From Craspedostauros australis (taxonomy: Eukaryota > Bacillariophyta > Bacillariophyceae > Mastogloiales > Achnanthaceae): a stretch of DNA of 64,000 nucleotides. The notes below the pieces were generated by a model. It was not told where the DNA came from, made no database searches, and was given only the letters and a program-made list of their open reading frames with translations. The position numbers and the translations under genes are program-made. The stretch is taken from NCBI GenBank assembly GCA_026770025.1, contig JAMXDE010000004.1, positions 2,046,001 through 2,110,000 on the forward strand, read 5' to 3'. Below, piece after piece: positions 20,143-30,205 of the stretch; the stretch's first letter is position 1; each line of letters opens with the position of its first letter.

Positions 20143-21744
20143 CGCTTACCATGGCAACGGAATGACAATGTGATAATATGTAGGACCGGATGGCATCATT
20201 GTGTGCTGGAACGATGGACTCCGCAACAGGACACAGTGCCGTCGCTCTCTCTCTCGTACTTCCTGGATGTCGCAGTAGCTCGTGTAATATGTATTATATG
20301 ATGGAAGATGGAGACGTGCAATATCTGCTCATCTCTAGAGTTTTAGATGCCACGATATTAGATTGTACTGTGGAGTTGTGCGTCTCATATTATGGTATTC
20401 TATGTAATATTAGAGTATGGTACTATACATGTGGACAAGGCCGTACTCGTGCACGTTTATTTGGGTGTCAGATGATATACCTGGCCTTCGTCAGATATTG
20501 GTTCATTTGGGTGCTCATGGCCAAGCGATTTTGGATGAATCGCCCCCATTTGCGCGCACAACCATGACTCTTTCCGCACCAATTTTTGTGAAGAACAGTC
20601 ATTGAGACATCTCACAAACACCAACTTTGGCGTTTGTGCTTCCCTTGGTTTCGTTCTGCGAACAGGGGAGGCTTGTGCTGCGGCAGCGCGGTGAAGAAGT
20701 GTTCACACAAACACACCTTTCTCTGCGCACAAACGCGACGCAGCGTCATCCTCCGAAACCGGTCATTTGCCCTCGCTCGGTTGCACCTGATGCGCGCGAG
20801 TCGTTCGTGCGAGTCGAAAGAACGCGATCCGCTGTCGGAAGCATTCACAACTCGGAGAGGCACAAGGGAGAAGAACGGAACCGCAGCGCAAGGAGACGCT
20901 GTGTGACACAACAAGAGAATCATTTCGCGTTTCTCCCTTGTTTCTGCCCTGTATCGGTATTCGAGAACCAAGGAAGATCGCACTCCGCAAGGCATCTTCG
21001 CCATCCTGTCCCTTCTCTTGTTGCTCTGTGACTGCAACAACTTCGATCGTGGTCACCGGAACAAAAGAGGCTGCCGCCACCCACAGAGCCTCGGTACGAC
21101 TAGGTTTGGATCCAACCTCCCCCTGGATGGCAACAGAGACGAACAGGAACGGAAGCAAAACGAAAAGGGTGTTGCACGTACATAGCTCCGCCTTTGTGGC
21201 TCATCGTGTCCATCAAGCCCCCAACCGCCGGCCAGGAACATCCAGCTCAGCAAAGCATCACAGCGACACGGACTGCTCCTTGCTGTCCCGTCGCAGAGCA
21301 TTGTGCGAACCCATCATCGCTCGTCAGCTCCAGGCAGACTATCGTCATCCTTCCAATACATCGCGGCGGATCAAGACAGATCGTAGCAGAGTGCAAGTCA
21401 TCCACCAACCTCTCTACGTATCCATCCATCCATCCATCCAACTTATTTCATCCACTTATTTCATCCATCCACCAATCGACCGCGCTGGAGTTGGCAACTG
21501 TCTGCATCTGGGTGCTTCTGGCCGCATCGGGCCCATCACAGTGAAGCTCACCGACATACCGCACCACACGAAAGTATTGCGGTTCCAAAGTGCAAAAACG
21601 CCCTCCAGATCCTGACCTCGCACAGACAGACAGCGACCTTGAGCAGTGCCATCCATTGTTTGACGCTTCAAAGTCAGAGCCGTAGCCATAGCCACAGCCA
21701 CATTCATCGCCACATTCATCGCCACAGCCACAGGCACCACCAGC
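20143..21744. other. Intergenic region before the IQ/acidic-repeat gene
   Basis: 1.6 kb without a recognisable gene. It is AT-rich just after the CPOX stop (20280-20430). A CCAT microsatellite lies at about 21421-21476. An imperfect 18 bp repeat (CACATTCATCGC units) leads into the next start codon at about 21690-21740. Short open frames on both strands lack protein-like content. Confidence 0.5.
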
Positions 21745-24700
21745 ATGTCGGAAGTGAGGCAAGTCGACCCGACGGCAGAAGAATTGGAGGCGATCATCTG
21801 CATGCAGGCATTCTTCCGAGGATGCATCTGCAGGCAGAAAGTCAGCGAATGGATCGCCGTGCTCATTGAGGAGCTCAGGGTCGCACAGGATTCCGATGAA
21901 GCGGATGAGTTTGAAGAAGACGATGGCATGTCCCTCGACAATGACTCGAGGCACACCGACGCCAGCCTCGAAGAGATCGACAGCAGGTCGGAGGACGGTG
22001 ATGCCGACCAACCCAAACCAGTACCTGCTGTGAGCGCATCTCCAGCTCTGCCAAATGCCGACGAAAGCACCGCGCAGGAGGACCAGGATGAAGGAGAGGA
22101 GGATCCATCCAGTCTTCGATCGAGCAACCACGATGAGGGCACTGCCAGCGACTCTGCAACCAACAAGGCTGGTGTTGGCCCAGATGCCGTAGTCGTCACG
22201 CCAGTGGAACACAAGATAGACGAAAAGAGCAAGGGCAAGAGCAAGGGTGATGCAAGTGTCAGCAAGTCCAAGAAGACCAGCAAGAAGTCGAAGCAGTCCA
22301 AAAAGTCCAAGTCGTCCAAGAAGAAAGGCTCATTACTCGACACAAATGATGCAAACAAACCATCTTTCTCTGAGGCGTCCAAGACGACTGCCCGACGGAG
22401 TCTGGAGCGACAGGATAGCTGGGTCGCGAAGCAATTCTCAAAGGGCCAGGATCGCAAAGGCGGCACGTCCAGCCGAAAATCCAGCAGCCTCATCTCTCCC
22501 ATGGAGGATCTGCAGGAGTCCAACGACGAACTCAACGAGGAGACACCGCAGCTCAAGACAAAAAGTGGCACATCTTCCTCGAAGGGCAGCAGCAAATCCA
22601 AATCCGCATCCCGCAGCTCCAAGCGCAGCCCGATATCAAAGAAGAAGAAGAAGGCGGGCGCAGACGTTGCGTCGGACGACGAAATTGTTACCCTCAAGCT
22701 TGATGGCGGCGCAGACAAGCAATCGCTCTCCGGGTCCACTTCGGACGACGAATTCGAGGTCATCGATGGACTGCGATTCCCCAAAAGCCTGCCGCAGTCC
22801 TTCTTGTCCGACTCCGACGTGTCAGTCTCCAGCGATGATGACAGCAGCGATCTCGACTCGTGGAATGGGACGCTGGATACGCAGCAGCTGTCCGACAGTG
22901 GGAACGTGGACAGCAACGCCTCCGTCGCATCCTCCATCATGTCCTCCACCCCGTCTGTGAGCGACGCGCGTGCCGCCTTTGAATCGCGACAGAGCAAAGA
23001 CACGTCCAGCGGCAGCCGAAAAGGAACTCGGCGCAAGTCCGAAGCTCCCGGCAAATCGAGAAAGGACCCCGATGTCTTGGATTTTGCGGCTCGCCAATAC
23101 GTGCTTCATTCCTCTGCGACTCGGATCCAGGCGACCGTCCGGGGATACCTTTACCGCAAGAAGGACTTCGAAGCAATGATGGATGTCATCGAATGGGTGC
23201 AACATTATCAGGAGAAGGAAGTCGAGACTGTCTCCCAGGCTGCTGCTCAGCAGGAGCAGATGAAGGATGCTGACAAACCGATTCCGGTGGAAGCAGTGAA
23301 GCGACGCAATGCTTTCTCAGAACGTCAAAACAAGCTCCACAAAGCCGCTGTGAAGATACAGGCCGCTGCCAGGGGTTTCCTCGCGAGGAAGGTGGACTAC
23401 GGTGCCATGATGGATGCGTTGATGTGGATCGAAGAGTTCCGCGTCGTGGAGCAGGCCAACGAAAATCTCGAGAAATTGAAGGAGGAGAAAACCGTCCCCC
23501 AGTCGCAGTCCACGGACGCCCAGAGCAAGGGCGGTCCGAAACCACTCAGTGCGTTCGCGCAGAGGCAGTTGAAGCTGTTCAAGGCTGCTGTGGCAATCCA
23601 GTCTCTCGCACGTGGCTACTTGTGCCGCCGCGTCGACGTCAAAGCCGCAGTCAAGGCTGTCATGTGGGTCAAGGCCTTCCAGAAGGTGCATCCAGAAGTC
23701 AAGCAAGAGGACAGCAGTGCGGGAGAGGCCAGCAGCATGGATGGTTCCGAGCCATCTGCGGACGAAGAACGTCCGGAGGTCAACGACGTCGTCAAGGTGG
23801 TGTCCTTTTTCGAAAATGCCGGCCCCGAAAATGGACCCGCTACATTGCCATTTTCACAGAAGGATATCACAGGAGTACTGAACACCCACCAGTGGCTGCA
23901 GCAACGAGATGCACCATCGAAAGACTCCAATGCTGCAACGCGGACTGCAGGCGTGCGAGCATCAGCACCCGATCAACCAACTCTCCCCGCCGTTCAACGT
24001 GTAAAACCCAAGATGAAAGATCTCGTTAAGTTCTACGAATGGATGAGCACGAATGGTCTGACGTTCCCAGAACCAACCAACACATTTGGTGACGACGATA
24101 ATGACGACGATGATGACGCCGCTAATGCACACGCCCCCATCCAAGCGCTAGAATCATTCGACCTTGAAAAGCCAATGACGGGCAGTCAAAAGGCTCAGCT
24201 GAAGGAGCTGAAAACACTCTGGAATTGGCTCGAATCCAAGGACATGGACATGGGCCAATTCACGGGACTGCAAACGCTCGTTGTCGACGAAAGCGGCAGC
24301 GCAGATCGTGCCCGGACTGCGCCCGATCAGCCAGTGTCGAAGGATGGAAGTGTCGAGGCAACTGACGGGCAGGACCAACCCCCATCCCTGGGCTCCATGG
24401 TGAAGTACTGGAATTTCTCCAAGGCCTTGATGTCTGGCACAAGCAACGACGACGATAGCAGCGGCAGCGAACCCCTTGAGTGGGTCATCGACAACGACGA
24501 CGATGACGACGTGGCTGGTGCAGCTGCGGGTGGTTCTGCTGGCTCTGCAGACAAGCGAGGCAATTCCTCGCAGTCACGTGGAAGGTCAAGAGGAGGCACA
24601 CCAACGAGAGCACCATCAGAGTTGCAAAAGTACTCAGCCAAGGCCTCTGATGACGACAATGGAATGCCAATCAATTGGGTTGTTGATGACGAAACTGATG

Positions 24701-27700
24701 AAGACGATGGCAACAACGATAACGGTGCAGCAGGCTCTTCTTCGAAACGACTCTCATCCATGCAGCATCATAAACAGCAGCAGGCACCGGGCAGACAACA
24801 GCGGCACGTCGAAATGCCATCTGCCCTCCAAAACCACGGCAAAGCCACGGGTGACGACGGCGGTCCCATCGAATGGGTGGTGGACGATGAAAGTGACGAG
24901 GACGAGGATAAGGAAGGGGTGGGACCAATGCAGGGAGGACAGCAAAGGCAAAGGCAAAGGCCGCAGTCCAATAAAGCGCAGAGAGCCCGAGTTCCATCAG
25001 CCTTGCAAAAATACTCCGCAAATGCTGATGGTGATGATGGCGGCCCTATCGAATGGGTGGTAGACGACCATGACGACGACGACGACAGCGGCGCGGATCA
25101 GGGCAATGTTGAAGCGGGACCAGCGCGCGAAGGAGAACAGCGGCAGCGGCCGCAGTCCAGCGAGGTCCAGAAAGCCAGCGCGCCGTCCGTTCTTCAAAAG
25201 TACTCCGCAAATGCCAACGACGACGACGACGATGGCGGTCCTATCGAATGGGTGGTAGACGACGACGCCGATGATGACAATGGCGACGAAGATAAGGTGA
25301 GCGACGAGCTAGGACCGGCTCAAGGAGGAGAGCAGCGACAGCGGCAGCGGCAGCGATCACAGTCTAACAATGCCCAAAGAGCGAGAGTTCCATCTGCTCT
25401 ACACAAGTACAAGGCCAAAAATGAAGACGACGAGGAAGGTCCTATTGCTTGGGTGGTCGATAGCGATGACGATGATAATGGTGTCGATGCAAACAGTGGT
25501 GGTACCGAGACTGCTGGAGGGCATGTCGATGATGCTGGCGCATCCCGAAGTCAACGTCCTGGCCACACGTCGCGGCAAAAGGTCAAGATGCCATCGTTTC
25601 TGCAGAAATATTCTAACCGCCAGGGCGGCGATGAAGATGCCCCCATTGACTGGGTGGTCGACGACGTTGAAGAAGACGGTGGCGATGCCACAGCTTCAGG
25701 TCAGGTAAGCTCCAGCAGCCAAGAACCATCCCAAGCACGTCAGCGCCAACGTCCCAGCGCGGGCGCCAGAGCAGGTCAGCAGCGATCCAGGGTCCCATCA
25801 GCGCTGCAAAAGTACTCCGCAGCTGACAAAGACAACGACGACGGACTGCCGATCGCTTGGGTGATCGACGAAGACGAAGATGAAGCGCCCGATAGTACTG
25901 ATGATCCCAAAGACCAGCCGGGGGATATGGCAACACCCACACTCTCGAGACAGCGCCCTGCGAAGAACGCGGTGAGACCATCGAGGGTGCCATCCGAGCT
26001 GCAAAAGTTCGCCACCCGCACTGGAGAAGGCGCCGCTGACAACGAGGGCCCTATCGAGTGGGTGGTCGATGATGACGATGATGGCGGCGATGGCGACGCT
26101 GATGATAACCAACAGAAACAGAGTCACAAGCGTGCCGGTGCCGCCCAAAACAGGCAAGGCAAACTCTCCGAGCGGAGCGCTGGAACTGCATATGGAGCTC
26201 AAGGCATGGAAAGGCCGGGCAAAGCATCGCCACAGAGGCCTGCAAGCTCAGATGCTGGCAGGGCCTCGCAGGGAACAACGATGCCATCTGTCTTGAAGCG
26301 GTTCTCAGTCGCAGCGCGCGACGATGGCGCAGACAACGGGGCCCCTATCGAGTGGGCTGTCGACGATGACGACGAGAGCGATGGCGAAGGTGAAGTGATG
26401 GGCGATGATACTACTCCCAAGCAAAAAACACATGATCAGTCGGACTGGAAACAGAGGTACGAGGTGGCGAAGAAACGCCCAACCACTCGAACTGGCGGAC
26501 CGCCGAAGCTGCCATCAGTCTTGCAAAAGTATGCAACAAGCAACGATGAGGAAGAGGAAGATCAAGGCCCAATTCAGTGGGTCGTCGATGACGAAGACGC
26601 TGAGGCTGAGGCTGAGGCCGAGGATGGTAGCAAGAAGACTGTGGTGAAGGGCGACAGCAGGCCCACATCCAGTGGCAAGGGTCTTGGCAGCCAGCAGTTG
26701 GCAAACAACAAACCTGGAGTGGACGCGCAGAGACGTCGACCATCATCACGAACGGGCGCTCGAGCAAAGATCCCGTCCATCTTGCAAAAGTATTCAGCCC
26801 GCACTGACGACGATGGCGACGAGCAGGGCCCCATACGATGGGTGATTGATGAAGATGAAGATGACGACGGCGGCGTCGGCGACGACAACCGCAACGAGAT
26901 CCCAGGAAAGAATGTTGCGTCCAATTCGCAAGGAGCCACTTCGCAACAGACTTTGCAAACACAGGGTAGAGGGGGGAAGGCACGACCAGGCCTCGGAGAG
27001 AAAGAACCATCCTTTGTGAAAAGGTATTCCGTCCGAGCAGAATCGGCGGAGGGCCTCCCGATCGCGTGGGATGTGTACGATTCCTCGGATGATGACGCTC
27101 TCGGCGAAAATGAAAAGACCGACGCCAAGCGGCCACGAAACACCCCAGCAGCCCCGAATCCAACAAGGAGCACCAGGCATGACAAGATGATGAACGCTCT
27201 CTCGTGGCTTTCCACGGCAGGTCTCAACGTCGACAAGATGGAGAGGAAAGGTGGCAAGAAAGAGGGCGCGAAACTCTCATCTTCCCATCAAGAAAATGAA
27301 ACCAAGAAGACAGAACCTGCGATTTCATCGACGCCATCCTCATCGTCGGGTGCAACAAAGGGACCAGCCGAGACTTTGCGCGTGAATGCGCCAAAGAGAC
27401 CATCCAAGTCGTCGCACAACGACATGAAGACTTCACTCGCTTGGTTGGAGAAGAAAGGCATTTCAACTGGCAAGCTGAAGAAGCCGACAAGCCGCAAACA
27501 GAGACAGTCAAGCGCCCCCTCTGTCAGTGATATGGAGAGTGCCATGAAATGGATCGAGCAACAGGGCACCAAGGCCAAGACTCCCAACGCAAAGACATCG
27601 ACCAAATCGTCGGCCAACAACATCGACATGAAGGCTCCGTCGAAGGAGGAGATGGCGAAGGCAATGGAATGGATGAACACTCGCAAGAGCACAGATGCAA

Positions 27701-29601
27701 AAGAGACCGAGACGAAGCCCCGATCGCGCCCGAGGACTCGGCCAACGCCATCCTCGAACAATGTCCAAAAGCCGAGGCAGAAATCGGCAAAACCACCATC
27801 GGCATCGGACATGGAGAACGCCCTGAGTTGGTTGGCAAAGCAAGAAAGCAAGAGCAGCGTTGGCTCCGCAGGCCGAAAGAAAGGCAAAAGAACCTCCGTC
27901 TCAAGCACGAGTACCGCTGGCAGGACTGCCGCTGCTGCCGCTTCGAACAGAGACAGTAAACCGAGTTCAGCAGCAGCAGCAGCCAACAAACGACGATCGA
28001 CGTTGGCTGCAGCGCCATCGACGAATCAGATGGAGAAGGCCATGCTTTGGCTTCAGAAGTCAGAGAAGCGGTCCAACCCAGCGACTTCGTCCTCGAAGAC
28101 CCCGAAGTCGAAGAATCGCGTCTCCAGCGATCAAGTCAAGGAAACGATGATGCGTATCGGGGGCCCCAAAGCAACACCGCAACAGAGCAAGGTGAAGAAA
28201 CCGCAAGTGACCAAACCGAAGAAATGGAGCCCGGAAGAAGCCAAGGCAAAGGCCAGAGCCGCCAATGCTCAAACCGCCTTCGACAAGGCAAATGGAGCGG
28301 AAATCAAGAAAGCGCTGCTGTGGCTGGAGACTGGAGCAGCCGAAGACGCCGAAACCAGCGCGCATTACAAGAAGCTCGACTCCATCCTTCCCAAAAAGTT
28401 TGGAGAGACGAAGGAAACCAGAGCCCGGGAGCTGATCAAGGCAATGAAATGGGTGAAAAAGAAGGGCCTCGCAATGAGCGATGATCGGCAACCTTCAGCA
28501 CCAAGCACCGGTGCCGGCAAGATCACCTCGCCGAGAGCACGGAGACGCAGCTCGCAGAGCATCAAGCCATTGGCAGATCTCCGGGGCGGCAATGAGTCCA
28601 TGGGCGGGAAGACGACGAATAAATCAGGAGGCCCGGTGGGTGAGCAATCCACACCAAAGCAGCAGCGCAAGATTCGAGGGCAGGGCGAGTTGAAGAAGAC
28701 GAAGAGCAGCGGAGACGATTCGGCCAGCACTGCATCTGGAGCAAAGCAGAGCGGGAAGTCCAAGAAGGGGAAGCGAAGTCAGATGTCAGAGACAGAGTTG
28801 ATGGACATGCAGCATGCGATGCTATGGCTCCAAAGCAAGGACGATGATACTTTGCCGGATGCGAACTACTTCACAAAGCTGGACAGCATGCTGCCGAAAA
28901 GGCAAGGGCAGACCTTGCAGCAGAGAGCCAGAGAGATGGTGAAAGCATTGTGCTGGGTTCGAAAGACGTCCACGCCAAAGAATGAGACAACCACCGCCAC
29001 CGCCAAGGGCAAGACCACCAAGCGGGGCAACGCGAAGGGGCAACTTCCTGGTATCCGGGAGGCTTCCACTGGCGGCGGAGGCGCCGAAAAGAAGGTCCCA
29101 GCGAAGAAGAGGTGGGATACTGTAACAGCAAACTTGTCGAAGATCATGGCGGATAGTGACTCTGAGAAAGCGTTGCGGTACCTGAAGAGTGGGAGGGAGG
29201 TGGACAAGTCTGACGGCGAATACTTCAAGAAGTTGGATGCCATGCTCCCCAAGCGCCGTGGGCAGTCCGACCAGGACCGAGCCGTCGAGATGGCGAAGGC
29301 AATGAAGTTCTTGAGGAAGAAAGGAATCGATTCGAAGAAGGACGAGGCATCCGGCGACGCGGCATCGTCAGCCGAGGCAGAGAGCAATCCAGAGAATGAT
29401 CTCGACAACGCCATCAAGTGGTTGCAGTTTACCGAAGACCAGAAACCCACCGGTGGCTTGCCAGACGCCGAATACTTCAAGAAGCTCGACAAGATGCTCC
29501 CCAAAAAGAACAACCAGAAGATCGAAAAGCGGGCGGAGGAGATGGTGAAGATGCTGGCGTGGATGAGGAAGAAGGGGCTGAACAAGAAAGGAAGAAAATA
29601 A
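21745..29601 (+). CDS. Giant IQ-motif / acidic WVVDD-repeat / W-helix-repeat protein
   Basis: 2618 residues in one exon; start MSEVRQVDPTAEELE, no signal peptide. Layout: an N-terminal IQ-like helix (MQAFFRGCICRQK, about 20-35). Next a K/S-rich basic region. Then three IQ units (about 455, 533 and 613: RIQATVRGYLYRK, KIQAAARGFLARK, AIQSLARGYLCRR), each followed by a helix with an AMMD...W pattern. Thirteen acidic repeats span about 910-1780: (V/M)PSALQKYSA, acidic linker, GPIEWVVDDD. Six short helices of the form M..A(L/M).W(L/I/M) span about 1812-2110. Four modules of about 55 residues span about 2183-2612, each ending in LPK(K/R) and then a basic helix. IQ motifs imply calmodulin or myosin-light-chain-type binding. 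I know no named family with this layout. An intracellular scaffold is inferred. Confidence 0.8.
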   Translation: MSEVRQVDPTAEELEAIICMQAFFRGCICRQKVSEWIAVLIEELRVAQDSDEADEFEEDDGMSLDNDSRHTDASLEEIDSRSEDGDADQPKPVPAVSASPALPNADESTAQEDQDEGEEDPSSLRSSNHDEGTASDSATNKAGVGPDAVVVTPVEHKIDEKSKGKSKGDASVSKSKKTSKKSKQSKKSKSSKKKGSLLDTNDANKPSFSEASKTTARRSLERQDSWVAKQFSKGQDRKGGTSSRKSSSLISPMEDLQESNDELNEETPQLKTKSGTSSSKGSSKSKSASRSSKRSPISKKKKKAGADVASDDEIVTLKLDGGADKQSLSGSTSDDEFEVIDGLRFPKSLPQSFLSDSDVSVSSDDDSSDLDSWNGTLDTQQLSDSGNVDSNASVASSIMSSTPSVSDARAAFESRQSKDTSSGSRKGTRRKSEAPGKSRKDPDVLDFAARQYVLHSSATRIQATVRGYLYRKKDFEAMMDVIEWVQHYQEKEVETVSQAAAQQEQMKDADKPIPVEAVKRRNAFSERQNKLHKAAVKIQAAARGFLARKVDYGAMMDALMWIEEFRVVEQANENLEKLKEEKTVPQSQSTDAQSKGGPKPLSAFAQRQLKLFKAAVAIQSLARGYLCRRVDVKAAVKAVMWVKAFQKVHPEVKQEDSSAGEASSMDGSEPSADEERPEVNDVVKVVSFFENAGPENGPATLPFSQKDITGVLNTHQWLQQRDAPSKDSNAATRTAGVRASAPDQPTLPAVQRVKPKMKDLVKFYEWMSTNGLTFPEPTNTFGDDDNDDDDDAANAHAPIQALESFDLEKPMTGSQKAQLKELKTLWNWLESKDMDMGQFTGLQTLVVDESGSADRARTAPDQPVSKDGSVEATDGQDQPPSLGSMVKYWNFSKALMSGTSNDDDSSGSEPLEWVIDNDDDDDVAGAAAGGSAGSADKRGNSSQSRGRSRGGTPTRAPSELQKYSAKASDDDNGMPINWVVDDETDEDDGNNDNGAAGSSSKRLSSMQHHKQQQAPGRQQRHVEMPSALQNHGKATGDDGGPIEWVVDDESDEDEDKEGVGPMQGGQQRQRQRPQSNKAQRARVPSALQKYSANADGDDGGPIEWVVDDHDDDDDSGADQGNVEAGPAREGEQRQRPQSSEVQKASAPSVLQKYSANANDDDDDGGPIEWVVDDDADDDNGDEDKVSDELGPAQGGEQRQRQRQRSQSNNAQRARVPSALHKYKAKNEDDEEGPIAWVVDSDDDDNGVDANSGGTETAGGHVDDAGASRSQRPGHTSRQKVKMPSFLQKYSNRQGGDEDAPIDWVVDDVEEDGGDATASGQVSSSSQEPSQARQRQRPSAGARAGQQRSRVPSALQKYSAADKDNDDGLPIAWVIDEDEDEAPDSTDDPKDQPGDMATPTLSRQRPAKNAVRPSRVPSELQKFATRTGEGAADNEGPIEWVVDDDDDGGDGDADDNQQKQSHKRAGAAQNRQGKLSERSAGTAYGAQGMERPGKASPQRPASSDAGRASQGTTMPSVLKRFSVAARDDGADNGAPIEWAVDDDDESDGEGEVMGDDTTPKQKTHDQSDWKQRYEVAKKRPTTRTGGPPKLPSVLQKYATSNDEEEEDQGPIQWVVDDEDAEAEAEAEDGSKKTVVKGDSRPTSSGKGLGSQQLANNKPGVDAQRRRPSSRTGARAKIPSILQKYSARTDDDGDEQGPIRWVIDEDEDDDGGVGDDNRNEIPGKNVASNSQGATSQQTLQTQGRGGKARPGLGEKEPSFVKRYSVRAESAEGLPIAWDVYDSSDDDALGENEKTDAKRPRNTPAAPNPTRSTRHDKMMNALSWLSTAGLNVDKMERKGGKKEGAKLSSSHQENETKKTEPAISSTPSSSSGATKGPAETLRVNAPKRPSKSSHNDMKTSLAWLEKKGISTGKLKKPTSRKQRQSSAPSVSDMESAMKWIEQQGTKAKTPNAKTSTKSSANNIDMKAPSKEEMAKAMEWMNTRKSTDAKETETKPRSRPRTRPTPSSNNVQKPRQKSAKPPSASDMENALSWLAKQESKSSVGSAGRKKGKRTSVSSTSTAGRTAAAAASNRDSKPSSAAAAANKRRSTLAAAPSTNQMEKAMLWLQKSEKRSNPATSSSKTPKSKNRVSSDQVKETMMRIGGPKATPQQSKVKKPQVTKPKKWSPEEAKAKARAANAQTAFDKANGAEIKKALLWLETGAAEDAETSAHYKKLDSILPKKFGETKETRARELIKAMKWVKKKGLAMSDDRQPSAPSTGAGKITSPRARRRSSQSIKPLADLRGGNESMGGKTTNKSGGPVGEQSTPKQQRKIRGQGELKKTKSSGDDSASTASGAKQSGKSKKGKRSQMSETELMDMQHAMLWLQSKDDDTLPDANYFTKLDSMLPKRQGQTLQQRAREMVKALCWVRKTSTPKNETTTATAKGKTTKRGNAKGQLPGIREASTGGGGAEKKVPAKKRWDTVTANLSKIMADSDSEKALRYLKSGREVDKSDGEYFKKLDAMLPKRRGQSDQDRAVEMAKAMKFLRKKGIDSKKDEASGDAASSAEAESNPENDLDNAIKWLQFTEDQKPTGGLPDAEYFKKLDKMLPKKNNQKIEKRAEEMVKMLAWMRKKGLNKKGRK
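24473..27080 (+). repeat. Thirteen coding repeats with a P-I-x-W-V-V-D-D core
   Basis: Units of roughly 65-75 codons. Each has a PSALQKYS-like helix, then an acidic run, then GPIEWVVDDD and a D/E/G tail with a Q/R-rich spacer. Core variants seen: PLEWVID, PINWVVD, PIEWVVD (x4), PIAWVVD, PIDWVVD, PIAWVID, PIEWAVD, PIQWVVD, PIRWVID, PIAWDVY. Divergence between units shows the array is not a recent expansion. Confidence 0.85.
27181..28075 (+). repeat. Six short tryptophan-helix coding repeats
   Basis: Helical units separated by K/S/P-rich linkers: KMMNALSWLSTAG, DMKTSLAWLEKKG, DMESAMKWIEQQG, EMAKAMEWMNTRK, DMENALSWLAKQE, QMEKAMLWLQKSE. They resemble the AMMD...W helices that follow the IQ motifs earlier in the same protein. 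Confidence 0.75.
28299..29582 (+). repeat. Four C-terminal modules of about 55 residues (KLDxMLPKK)
   Basis: Copies at about 28299-28468, 28798-28970, 29155-29335 and 29395-29582. Each runs: helix with ALLWL/AMLWL/ALRYL/AIKWL, acidic linker, YF(K/T)KLDxMLPK(K/R), RA.E(M/L)(V/I)KA(M/L).W(V/M)(R/K)KKG. Each module looks like a duplicated W-helix flanking a KLD-LPK hinge. The last copy ends the protein. Confidence 0.85.
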
Positions 29602-30205
29602 TCCGGCATACTGCATCCGTGCTCGTCGAAGGATGGGACATGAACGAGCGGGTTCGACGACAATCCCATCTAGTCGCAGCATAGTCCCAACACTCCTTCG
29701 TGCGAATATCGCAACTTTGGGTTGGCACGAGTGTCTCATGGATGCAATCGCTCTCGTGCGGGCAAACACATGTGGTATAAATCAGTGTTATTGTAACGTT
29801 CTCGTATGCCCCATGCCAGTAGAAGGGCAGCCGTTGTTCCCCTAATCTCTGCACATACTCGTAGTCGTACAGTACTGCGAGCTAGCTCGTTGTTTGGTAC
29901 GACTACGAGCTTGCACCCAACGAAAAACGAAGGAGGCGAAAACGCTCCCGTTCTAAGGGAGCTGCGAGATATTACTATTAGAAGGTAAATCGGGGAGACC
30001 CGAACGCGCCCTTTTCGTCGTCATTCTTGGTCACAACACAAAGGGAACGAGTGTTTTCTCAGACATCCCACGCAACAAACCACCAACGTGATGCCCTTGC
30101 GGAACAGGCATCCATTGCGGCCAACGCATCCGTCAACACCACCTCCCCCTTCCCATTCTCGCAGCATTGCAGCATCGCAGCATCGCAACACTGTCACGCT
30201 GCAAC
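29602..30205. other. Intergenic region with a perfect hairpin
   Basis: Between two plus-strand genes. It holds the 3' end of the giant repeat gene, the hairpin at 29858-29909, and the 5' leader of the next gene with GCAGCATCGCAGCATC repeats (30168-30195). No gene seen. Confidence 0.55.
29858..29909. repeat. Perfect 13 bp inverted repeat (hairpin)
   Basis: CTCGTAGTCGTAC at 29858-29870 pairs exactly with GTACGACTACGAG at 29897-29909. The 26-base loop itself contains the palindrome GAGCTAGCTC. It lies about 260 bp after the stop of the preceding gene and about 300 bp before the next start, so it could mark an mRNA 3' end or a promoter element. Confidence 0.7.

Noticed and set aside
20612-21040. 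142-codon minus-strand frame after CPOX
   Set aside because: No motif, arginine-rich composition as expected for noncoding frames in this genome, and equally long frames overlap it on the plus strand.
24473-27080. CRISPR-like or satellite array
   Set aside because: The periodicity is codon-based in a long open frame, with diverged units and no constant repeat/spacer pattern.
29930-30000. Possible tRNA-like stem-loops
   Set aside because: No cloverleaf, and no A/B box or GTTCGA-type T-loop in the right spacing; no tRNA gene was found anywhere in the window.
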